DNA of 64,000 nt, from NCBI GenBank assembly GCA_031292915.1, contig JAUMSH010000058.1:1-64000 (forward strand). The letters are read 5' to 3'. Below, piece after piece: positions 27,662 through 34,598 of this stretch (position 1 is the first letter of the stretch; every line of letters starts with the position of its first letter). Under the pieces are notes generated by a model. It had not been told where the DNA came from and did no database searches. It saw only the letters and a program-made list of their open reading frames with translations. A program made the translations under genes and the position numbers. This stretch comes from Collinsella sp. (GTDB taxonomy: Bacteria > Actinomycetota > Coriobacteriia > Coriobacteriales > Coriobacteriaceae).

Positions 27662-29080
27662 ATGGCCTACGACGCCAAGAAAATCTATTACCGCTTCGAT
27701 GACCACTTGAGCCGACTGGTTCTGGATTACGAAGCAAGCCGCCAGATTTCGTCTGAGAGCGAAAGCCTCTACCACGGCCTGCCGACCGACCCTTATGACG
27801 AGGGCTTGTTCGAAGAGCACAATGTCAAGCGCGGCCTGCGCAATGCCGACGGCTCGGGCGTGGTCGCGGGCCTCACTCGTATCTCGGATGTGCACGGCTA
27901 CAACAAGGTCGACGGAAAGGTCGTGCCCGATCAGGGCAAGCTCACGCTTCGCGGCTACAGCATCGAGGATCTGGTCAACAATGCCCAGGCCGAGAATCGC
28001 TACGGCTACGAAGAAGTCGCCTATCTGCTTATCACGGGCTCGCTGCCCAACAAGGAAGAGCTCGACGGCTTTTGTGAGCGCCTGGGCGCCTTTAGACATC
28101 TGAGCGACGAGTACGTTAAAGAGTTCCCTATGACCACGGTGTCGTCGAGCATCATGAACGTGCTCCAGCGCGCCGTACTGCTGCTCTACGCCTTCGATGC
28201 CGAACCAGACGTGATCACGCCTGAGCACGAAATCGACGTCGCCATTTCCATGCTCGCACGTCTCCCGCGCATCGCCGCCTTCGCACACATGGCCTCGGTC
28301 GCCAAGCTTCGCGGCTCCGAGGTTCACGTGCCGCACCCTACGCCCGGTCTCTCCACCGCCGAGACCATCCTACAGGTCCTGCGCGGCGGCATGGCGTTCA
28401 CCCGCGATGAGGCGATGCTGCTCGACGTTATGCTCATGCTGCATGCCGAGCACGGCGGCGGCAACAACTCCACCTTCGCTTGCCGCGTGCTGTCGTCTTC
28501 GGCCACCGACCCGTATTCCGCCTACGCCGCGGCTATCGGCTCGCTCAAGGGCCCGCGCCACGGCGGCGCCAATGCCAAGGTCGTGTCTATGCACGAGGAC
28601 ATCCGCGCGCATGTCTCCAACTGGGAGGACGAGGACGAGGTCGCGGCCTACCTGGGCAAGATCCTCGACAAGCAGGCCTTCGACGGCACGGGCCTCATCT
28701 ACGGCATGGGCCACGCCGTCTATACGCTCAGCGACCCGCGCGCCGAGGTCTGCCGCCGTTACGCGCGCTCACTGGCAGCCAAGAAGGACTTGGGCGAAGA
28801 GTTCGCACTCATCGAGCGCATCGAGCGCCTGGCACCGCAGGTGATGCGCGACCACGGCATGACCAAGCCTATCTGCGCCAACATCGACCTGTACACAGGC
28901 TTTATCTACAAGATGCTCGGCGTGCCCGAGACGCTTTTTACGCCGCTTTTCGCCGTCGCCCGCATGGCCGGCTGGTCGGCACACCGCATGGAAGAGCTCT
29001 TCTGCGCGCATCGCATCATCCGCCCGGCATACCGTCCGGTGATCGAGCCGCTGGAATACAAGCCGCTCGCCGACCGCTAG
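27662..29080 (+). CDS. Citrate/2-methylcitrate synthase
   Basis: A 472-residue citrate synthase family enzyme, longer at the N-terminus than the 430-residue type. Catalytic regions are visible: EHGGGNNSTFACRV, GPRHGGANAKVV with the first His region, YGMGHAVYTLSDPR with the second His, and NIDLYTGFIYKML with the Asp. It condenses acetyl-CoA (or propionyl-CoA) with oxaloacetate. No other TCA gene is nearby, so it probably serves glutamate synthesis. GGAGAGGAG lies before the ATG. A strong terminator follows. Confidence 0.93.
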   Translation: MAYDAKKIYYRFDDHLSRLVLDYEASRQISSESESLYHGLPTDPYDEGLFEEHNVKRGLRNADGSGVVAGLTRISDVHGYNKVDGKVVPDQGKLTLRGYSIEDLVNNAQAENRYGYEEVAYLLITGSLPNKEELDGFCERLGAFRHLSDEYVKEFPMTTVSSSIMNVLQRAVLLLYAFDAEPDVITPEHEIDVAISMLARLPRIAAFAHMASVAKLRGSEVHVPHPTPGLSTAETILQVLRGGMAFTRDEAMLLDVMLMLHAEHGGGNNSTFACRVLSSSATDPYSAYAAAIGSLKGPRHGGANAKVVSMHEDIRAHVSNWEDEDEVAAYLGKILDKQAFDGTGLIYGMGHAVYTLSDPRAEVCRRYARSLAAKKDLGEEFALIERIERLAPQVMRDHGMTKPICANIDLYTGFIYKMLGVPETLFTPLFAVARMAGWSAHRMEELFCAHRIIRPAYRPVIEPLEYKPLADR

Positions 29081-29103
29081 GACGCGGACCGTTATAGAAC
29101 CCG

Positions 29104-29142
29104 AGCGTGGCCAGGGCATCACCGCCCTCGGCCACGCTTTTT
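29104..29142 (+). terminator. Intrinsic terminator after citrate synthase
   Basis: AGCGTGGCC-AGGGC pairs with GCCCT-CGGCCACGCT around a short loop and ends in five T. It lies 23 bases past the stop. Confidence 0.9.
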
Positions 29143-29167
29143 ATGCCAGCAGAAAGGGCTGCATCAA

Positions 29168-30010
29168 ATGATTGTGTTTTCCGATATGGATGGAACGCTG
29201 TTGACGAGCGATAAGCAGATGAGCGATGCCACCTGGGCGATGCTCGACGAGCTCGCTCGACGCGGGATTGAATTTGTGCCCTGCACGGGACGTCCGCTGT
29301 CGGGCATCTTTGAGCCCATCCTCGCCCATCCCGCCGTGCACTATGCCGTCTGCGCCAATGGCGCCAGCGTCTGGCAGCTCGACGACGATGTGCCCACCGA
29401 CGCCTCGCGCGCCACGCGCATCTTGAGCCGACCGCTCGATTGCGGCATTGCCCATCGCATCCGCCGCATCGCCGCCGGCCACGATGTGACCTTCGATATC
29501 TTCGCGGACGGGCAGTGCTTCCTCCCCCGCTCGCTCTACACGCGCCTGGATGAGTTCTGCGGCGGCGACCCCCATATCGCAGCTTCGCTCAAGCGCACAC
29601 GAACACCGATCGACATGGATATCGACAGCAAGATCGACGAGGTCGAGACGCTCGAACGCATCGCCATGTACTGGCACGACCCGGCCGATCGCGACGCCAT
29701 CGCGGCGGAGCTCGACACGCTCGGAGGCATTGAGGTCACGCGTTCGTACGCCATGAATATCGAGGTCATGGGCGAGGGCGCCACCAAGGGAACGGCCCTC
29801 ACGTGGCTATGCGAGCACCTGGGCGAGCGTCTCGCCGACGCCTGGGCGTTCGGCGACAACATCAACGACATCCCCATGCTGCGGGCAGCGGGCCATGGCA
29901 CGGCCATGATCAACGCCGAGCCCGAAGATCGCGAGGCCGCCGACGCCATTACCGAATACGACAACGACCACGACGGCGTCGCCCGCACCATCATGGCCTC
30001 CCTCGCCTAG
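29168..30010 (+). CDS. Cof-type HAD hydrolase
   Basis: A 280-residue Cof/YbiV-type phosphatase. Motif I is FSDMDGTLLTSD with the nucleophilic Asp, motif II is CTGRPLSGI, a Lys lies in EGATKGTALTWL, and motif IV is WAFGDNINDIPML. The C2 cap between motifs II and III is of Cof type. These enzymes dephosphorylate sugar phosphates or cofactor phosphates; the substrate cannot be inferred. A second Cof-type HAD gene faces it across a 107-base gap, but the two share little sequence beyond the motifs. Confidence 0.92.
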   Translation: MIVFSDMDGTLLTSDKQMSDATWAMLDELARRGIEFVPCTGRPLSGIFEPILAHPAVHYAVCANGASVWQLDDDVPTDASRATRILSRPLDCGIAHRIRRIAAGHDVTFDIFADGQCFLPRSLYTRLDEFCGGDPHIAASLKRTRTPIDMDIDSKIDEVETLERIAMYWHDPADRDAIAAELDTLGGIEVTRSYAMNIEVMGEGATKGTALTWLCEHLGERLADAWAFGDNINDIPMLRAAGHGTAMINAEPEDREAADAITEYDNDHDGVARTIMASLA

Positions 30011-30015
30011 TCATT

Positions 30016-30116
30016 GGGGACGTTCTTAAACGACTAGTCGTTGGGGACACTCTTCGCAAAAAGCTGCAAGGACTGTCCCCCACTGTCGGCAGAAAAGGAA
30101 CGTCCCCATCTGCCGA
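30016..30116. repeat. Nested repeat between convergent HAD genes (family 3)
   Basis: Outer arms GGGGACGTTC (30016) and GAACGTCCCC (30098) and inner arms GGGGACA/TGTCCCC form a nested palindrome. The part from 30068 matches 33069-33117 (AAGGA-TGTCCC, then AAAAGGAACGTCCCCA). It separates convergent genes and could serve as a two-way terminator. Confidence 0.7.
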
Positions 30117-30117
30117 A

Positions 30118-30912
30118 TTAGGAGAGACTCTCCAACACGCGACGGAGCTCCTGCTGGACGGCGTGGTCGCGGTTGCAGCCTACGACGCGATCGGCCACCG
30201 CCTTGAGCGCGGGGCGCGCGTTTTCCATCGCGCAGCCCGTGCCGACAAAGCGAATGATCTCGTAGTCGTTCATCGAGTCGCCAAACGCCATGACCTCGTC
30301 GCGACCAATGCCGTAATGCTCCGCGAGCTGCGCGATACCCGAGGCCTTCGACACACCAGGCTGCATGGCATCGATCCACGCGTTGCCCGAAGGCGCAAAA
30401 GTAAAGAGCTGACCAAGTTCGCGCTGTAGCACGTACGCGCTGTCCATAACCGCACTGTCGTCGCAAAAGATACTCGCTTTGATGATATTTACGCTGGGAT
30501 CGGGCAGCTCCCAAATGCGCTCGGCATTGGGAAGGTCCTTATCGACCTCACGCACGAACTTGCACTCGTCATCGAGCAGGAAGGACTTGGTTCGGTCAAA
30601 GAGCGCAAGATGCAGATTGGGAAACGTCCTGACGGCTTGGGCGAGCCTTCGAATCGCCAGGTGGGAATACACCTCACGGTCTACCATCTTACCGTCGGCG
30701 TAGACCTGGGCGCCGTTAGCGGCGACAAAGTCCATCTTGTCGCGAACGGGCGCAAAGAACTCGCACAGGCGATCGTAGCGACGACCTGACGATGCAGCGA
30801 AATGCACACCATGCTCGTGTAGCGCCAGAATCAGTTCGTAGGTCTCGGGAGGCACCTGGCCGTTTTCGTCAAGCAGTGTGCCGTCCATATCGGATGCAAT
30901 CAGTTTAAACAT
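30118..30912 (-). CDS. Cof-type HAD hydrolase
   Basis: A 264-residue Cof-type HAD phosphatase with motif I IASDMDGTLLDENG, motif II ASSGRRYDRL, a Lys in GVSKASGIAQL and motif IV MAFGDSMNDYEII. The substrate is unknown. It is transcribed away from ade. Its ribosome site (AAGGGAG) sits in one arm of a long hairpin in its leader (30918-30979), which could make expression conditional. Confidence 0.92.
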   Translation of the reverse strand: MFKLIASDMDGTLLDENGQVPPETYELILALHEHGVHFAASSGRRYDRLCEFFAPVRDKMDFVAANGAQVYADGKMVDREVYSHLAIRRLAQAVRTFPNLHLALFDRTKSFLLDDECKFVREVDKDLPNAERIWELPDPSVNIIKASIFCDDSAVMDSAYVLQRELGQLFTFAPSGNAWIDAMQPGVSKASGIAQLAEHYGIGRDEVMAFGDSMNDYEIIRFVGTGCAMENARPALKAVADRVVGCNRDHAVQQELRRVLESLS

Positions 30913-30917
30913 AGAAA

Positions 30918-30979
30918 AGCTCCCTTCGGGCTTGTTGGAATCGAACGCGTATCCGATTCCAACGTACCCAAAGGGAGCT
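30918..30979 (-). promoter_or_regulatory. Leader hairpin enclosing the HAD ribosome site
   Basis: On the minus strand AGCTCCCTT pairs with AAGGGAGCT, the Shine-Dalgarno of the HAD gene. A second stem, GTTGGAATCG with CGATTCCAAC, stacks inside it. Four T follow the outer stem, so it may act as a terminator for transcripts from ade, as a translational lid, or both. Confidence 0.65.
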
Positions 30980-31010
30980 CAAATAAGACTCCGCGGGCGT
31001 AAACGTTACA

Positions 31011-31047
31011 AGGACCTGGCAAATAGCTCGCACATGCCAGAGGTCCT
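31011..31047 (-). terminator. Hairpin after adenine deaminase gene
   Basis: AGGACCTCTGGCA pairs with TGCC-AGGTCCT with a small bulge. It starts 36 bases past the ade stop. No strong T-run follows, so the terminator call is tentative. Confidence 0.5.
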
Positions 31048-31083
31048 ACGGTCGCGGCGTCAGGTGACACGCCACCCCGATGG

Positions 31084-32904
31084 CTAGTCGGCGTAGGTGA
31101 AGGTTGTGACGTCGAACATGCCCTCGGGGCGGATGCGGAGCGTCGGGATGACCGGCAGGGGCAGGAAGATGATGCCCATGATGGGGTCGAGCGGCGGCTC
31201 AATACCCATGGCGCGCGCCTTGACCATAAAGTCGTCGTGCTGCGCGGCAACGTCCTCGGCCGTGCCCTCGCTCATAAGGCCACCGAGCGCCAGCGGAATG
31301 CGCGCCACGACCTCGCCGTTGCGCACCAGCACGTGACCGCCCTGGCCCACGGCCTCAACGGCAGCCATCATATCGGCAGCGTTATCACCCACGACGCATA
31401 CGTTGTGCGAGTCGTGGCCGATCGTGGAGGCAATGGCACCACCGGTGATGGTGAAGCCGCGCACCCAGCCGCGACCGATATGCTTGCCGACAAGACCCAG
31501 GCCCGCAGGACCATCACCGTCGGCGCCCTCGGCCTGCAGCGACACGCCGCGGCCATGGCGCTCGATCAGCATAATGCGGCGCAAGTCCTCGGCGCTCTCG
31601 GGGCGGGCCATACCCGTGATAGCCATACCCGGGACGACATCGATAACCGCCTCGCCCGGCTTAAAGGCATAATCGAACACGTCGAGCGATAGCTTCGGAA
31701 GTTTAACGGAAGCACGCAGCTCATCGGCAAGGGCCGCAACCTCGGCCATCTCGGGTGCGATCTCGCCCACAAAGGTGCCATCCTGCGCCACCAGAGCACC
31801 GGCGGCATATACGCGATGCGGGGCCGTGGCAAAGGTCAGGTCATCGAGCACCAGCAGGTCGGCGCGCTTGCCCGGAGCGATCGCGCCGCGGAGCTCGTGC
31901 GGGTCGCGGCAGCCGTGGTCCAGGCCAAATGCCTCAGCCGTGGAAAGGGACGCCATAGAGATGGCGACCACGGGGTCGATACCGGCCTCGATAGCCACGC
32001 GGCAGGCATTGTCGATCATGCCGGTCGAAAGAGCATCGGAGGGAGCGCGATCGTCGGTCGCAAAGCAGCAGCGGCGGGCGCGGGCAGGATTCTCCAGCAG
32101 CATCGGGGACAAATTGGCCAGGTCGTGGCTGCACGTGCCCTCACGCAGCATCACATACATGCCGCGGGATAGCTTGTCGAGTGCCTCCTCGGGAATCGTC
32201 GACTCGTGGTCGGCGATAATGCCCGCTGCGGCATAGGCATTGAGGTCCTTACCGGCAACGAGCGGCGCGTGGCCGTCAACCTGCTTGGACGGCGTCTGGT
32301 TGGCAGCATCGATGCGAGCGCAGGTCTCGGGGTCGGCCATAAAGACGCCCGGCAGGTTCATCATTTCGCCCAGACCAAAGACATCGCCTGGATGCTCGGC
32401 AAAAAACGCCTGCATATCGGCAGCCGAAATAACGGCACCGGCCTGCTCGTCGGGCAGCGCGGGCACGCACGAAGGCATCATGTACTTGATGGAGATGGGT
32501 GCGCGGCGGCCATCCTCGATCATAAAGCGCAAGCCGTCGAGACCGGCAACATTGGCAATCTCGTGGCTGTCGGCAATGGCAGTGGTAGTACCGCGCGTCG
32601 CGGCCATGCGAGCATACTCGGCGGGACGGATGTTCGAAGACTCGATATGCAGATGCCCGTCAATAAAACCGGGAGTGAGATAGCGACCCTGGCAGTCGAT
32701 GACCTCAGTTGCCTCGTAGGTGCCAGCGGCATCGTCGCGACCATCGTAGAGCACGCCGACGATTACACCGTCCTTGACGGCAACGCTACCGGGCGCCACA
32801 CGCTGGCCATACACGTCGACAATCTGCGCATTGGTAAACAGCGTGTCGACGGGCACGCGCCCCTCGGCGGCCTCGATCACAGACCTCATGACCTCAACGG
32901 ACAT
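31084..32904 (-). CDS. ade: Adenine deaminase
   Basis: From ATG 32904 (AAAGGAG 7 bases upstream) the product is about 606 residues, the normal size for the AdeC family. It has the amidohydrolase metal motif GFIDGHLHIESS, DSHEIANVAG, the ATDDRAPSDAL segment, and the C-terminal GGHVLVRNGEVVARIPLALGGLMS. It hydrolyses adenine to hypoxanthine and ammonia in the cytoplasm with Mn or Fe. An open frame continues upstream to 33615 but lacks coding character. It lies 20 kb from the purine-related cluster but would feed hypoxanthine into the same catabolism. Confidence 0.95.
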   Translation of the reverse strand: MSVEVMRSVIEAAEGRVPVDTLFTNAQIVDVYGQRVAPGSVAVKDGVIVGVLYDGRDDAAGTYEATEVIDCQGRYLTPGFIDGHLHIESSNIRPAEYARMAATRGTTTAIADSHEIANVAGLDGLRFMIEDGRRAPISIKYMMPSCVPALPDEQAGAVISAADMQAFFAEHPGDVFGLGEMMNLPGVFMADPETCARIDAANQTPSKQVDGHAPLVAGKDLNAYAAAGIIADHESTIPEEALDKLSRGMYVMLREGTCSHDLANLSPMLLENPARARRCCFATDDRAPSDALSTGMIDNACRVAIEAGIDPVVAISMASLSTAEAFGLDHGCRDPHELRGAIAPGKRADLLVLDDLTFATAPHRVYAAGALVAQDGTFVGEIAPEMAEVAALADELRASVKLPKLSLDVFDYAFKPGEAVIDVVPGMAITGMARPESAEDLRRIMLIERHGRGVSLQAEGADGDGPAGLGLVGKHIGRGWVRGFTITGGAIASTIGHDSHNVCVVGDNAADMMAAVEAVGQGGHVLVRNGEVVARIPLALGGLMSEGTAEDVAAQHDDFMVKARAMGIEPPLDPIMGIIFLPLPVIPTLRIRPEGMFDVTTFTYAD

Positions 32905-32924
32905 ACATACTCCTTTAACCGTAG

Positions 32925-32960
32925 AAAAAAGCTGCGGAGCGGACAGACCTTCACCGCAGC
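32925..32960 (-). terminator. Hairpin and T-run in ade leader
   Basis: On the minus strand GCTGCGG (7 bp) pairs with CCGCAGC across 16 bases, followed by six T, and only then the ade ribosome site. It could attenuate ade or terminate upstream transcripts. There is no room between it and the likely promoter for a purine riboswitch. Confidence 0.65.
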
Positions 32961-33068
32961 AAACCAATAGCCATTGTATGCCCAAACGATGGGTCAACAA
33001 TACGCCTCTCCGCTTAACGGCACACGCCGCTTGGCGCAATGGGGGGCAGGTTACTTTGCACCAATGAC

Positions 33069-33117
33069 AAGGAGTGTCCCAAAGTGCCGGCACAAAAGGA
33101 ACGTCCCCAAGTGCCAA
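33069..33117. repeat. Dispersed repeat family 3, second copy
   Basis: AAGGAGTGTCCCAAAGTGCC followed by GGCACAAAAGGAACGTCCCC resembles 30068-30116 at about three quarters of positions. The copy here lacks the outer GGGGACGTTC arm. Confidence 0.6.
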
Positions 33118-33143
33118 CCACGGAAGCGCCGATGTTTTGGCAA

Positions 33144-33260
33144 CGACAGCGAGCGGGCCGCATTTGAGACAAGGTGACGTGAAACGAAAGGGCGCTGACC
33201 TTCTGGTCGCGCCCTTGAAGTTGAACGTCAGATTGTCCAAATGCGGCCCGCGCAGCGTCG
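33144..33260. repeat. 117-base nested palindrome downstream of tyrS
   Basis: Left arm 33144-33180 and right arm 33225-33260 are about 37 bases each with few mismatches (shared core CGGGCCGCATTTG and TGACGT). They enclose a smaller perfect stem AAGGGCGC/GCGCCCTT (33188-33216). No ORF lies inside. Confidence 0.75.
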
Positions 33261-33265
33261 GCCGG

Positions 33266-33289
33266 TCCGCCGTTCGGTAGAACGGCGGA
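33266..33289 (-). terminator. Hairpin directly after tyrS
   Basis: TCCGCCGTTC pairs perfectly with GAACGGCGGA around GTA(G), starting one base past the tyrS stop. There is no T-run, so it may protect the transcript end instead of terminating alone. Confidence 0.5.
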
Positions 33290-33290
33290 A

Positions 33291-34502
33291 CTAAATCAAC
33301 TTGAAGCCCTTGCGCTTGCCTACGGAGAGGATGTCGCCCAGCTTGAGGGCGCTGGGGTCGATGTTGTAGCTCTTGGGAGCCACGGCCTTGCCATTGATCT
33401 TGACGCCGCCGCCGTCGATATCGCGACGAGCCTGGCCGGCGCTCGCCGAAAGGCCCAGGTCCTTGAGCAGGCCGGCGAGGTAGATCTGACCCTCGTCGTT
33501 GACGGTCAGCTCGACATGCTTCTCGGGGAAGTCGGCAAGCTGGCCCTCCTTGAATACGCGGTCGAACTCGGCCTGAGCCTCGTCGCCGGCGCCGGCGCCG
33601 TGGTAGGTGTCGCACAGGTCGCGGCCCAGAGCGCGCTTGAGCTCGTAGGGGTCGGCAGAGCCGTCGGCCAGAGCAGCGTCGATCTTGTCGACCTCGGCCG
33701 GGGTGAGCGAGCTGGCCAGACGATAGTACTTGCCGATCATCTCGTCGGGGATGGACATGGTCTTGCCGAACATATCCTTGGGCGCGTCGGTCAGGCCGAT
33801 GTAGTTGCCATAGGACTTGGACATCTTGCGCACGCCATCGGTGCCCTCAAGCAGCGGCATGGTGAGCGCGATCTGCGGCTCCATGCCCATCTTCTCCATG
33901 AGCTCGCGGCCGGCGAGCAGGTTGAAGAGCTGGTCGGTGCCGCCCATCTCCACGTCGGCCTTGATCTGCACGGAGTCGAAAGCCTGCATCACGGGATACA
34001 GGAACTCATGCAGGGCGATCGGCGTCTGGGACTGGTAGCGCTTGGTAAAGTCGTCGCGCTCGAGGATGCGGGCGACGGTGAACTTGGAGCACACCTGCAG
34101 CAGGCCGGCCAGGTCCATCGAAAGGATCCAGTCGCCGTTGTGCACGATGGTGGTCTTCTCGGGATCCAGGATCTTCATGGCCTGGCTCACATAGGTCTCG
34201 GCATTGGCCTCGATCTGCTCCTGCGAAAGCTGCGGACGGGTGGAGTTCTTGCCCGAGGGATCGCCAATCAGCGCGGTACCGTTGCCGATGATGAGGGTGA
34301 CGTTGTGGCCCAGGTCCTGGAACTGACGCATCTTGCGCAGCGGCACGGCGTGGCCCAGGTGCAGGTCGGGGCTGGTGGGGTCGACGCCGAGCTTGATGTT
34401 GAGGGGCTCGCCCTTCTCAAGCTTCTTGCGAAGGTCGGCCTCGGGAACGATCTGCGCGGCGCCCGAGGTGATGATACGCATTTGCTCGTCAACAGACAGC
34501 AT
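33291..34502 (-). CDS. tyrS: Tyrosyl-tRNA synthetase
   Basis: A 403-residue class I synthetase of the TyrRS type with the HIGH-like HLGHAVPL motif near residue 46, the KMSKS motif (KMSKSYGNYIGL) near residue 230, and a C-terminal S4 RNA-binding domain (SAGQARRDIDGGGVKING). It charges tRNA-Tyr. AAAGGAGG precedes the ATG. Only 96 bases separate it from the U32 gene upstream, too few for a T-box leader. Confidence 0.97.
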   Translation of the reverse strand: MLSVDEQMRIITSGAAQIVPEADLRKKLEKGEPLNIKLGVDPTSPDLHLGHAVPLRKMRQFQDLGHNVTLIIGNGTALIGDPSGKNSTRPQLSQEQIEANAETYVSQAMKILDPEKTTIVHNGDWILSMDLAGLLQVCSKFTVARILERDDFTKRYQSQTPIALHEFLYPVMQAFDSVQIKADVEMGGTDQLFNLLAGRELMEKMGMEPQIALTMPLLEGTDGVRKMSKSYGNYIGLTDAPKDMFGKTMSIPDEMIGKYYRLASSLTPAEVDKIDAALADGSADPYELKRALGRDLCDTYHGAGAGDEAQAEFDRVFKEGQLADFPEKHVELTVNDEGQIYLAGLLKDLGLSASAGQARRDIDGGGVKINGKAVAPKSYNIDPSALKLGDILSVGKRKGFKLI

Positions 34503-34598
34503 TGGGTATCCTCCTTTTGCTATAGCACCCTCGCCGAAAACGGCGGTGCTGGAAGTCCATAAACTCTCTTATGATAACAAACTGACGCGACGCAGCAC

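Larger units (their letters stand above)
32905..33290. other. Intergenic region between ade and tyrS, highly structured
   Basis: No gene is seen in these 386 bases. They hold a leader hairpin (32925-32960), a TACAAT -10-like box on the minus strand (about 32974-32979, with weak TTGTTG 16 bases upstream), a family 3 repeat (33069-33117), a nested palindrome (33144-33260) and a hairpin at the tyrS end (33266-33289). Confidence 0.6.

Noticed and set aside
32905..33070. Purine riboswitch controlling ade
   Set aside because: The hairpin and T-run are present, but the sequence before them lacks the three-helix junction and conserved loops of a purine aptamer.
31084..33615. An 843-residue adenine deaminase with N-terminal extension
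   Set aside because: The upstream part overlaps repeats and palindromes, is Arg-rich without domain character, and the ATG at 32904 has a strong ribosome site giving the normal length.
34503..34598. T-box leader upstream of tyrS
   Set aside because: Only 96 bases separate tyrS from the preceding gene and no specifier-stem or antiterminator elements are visible.
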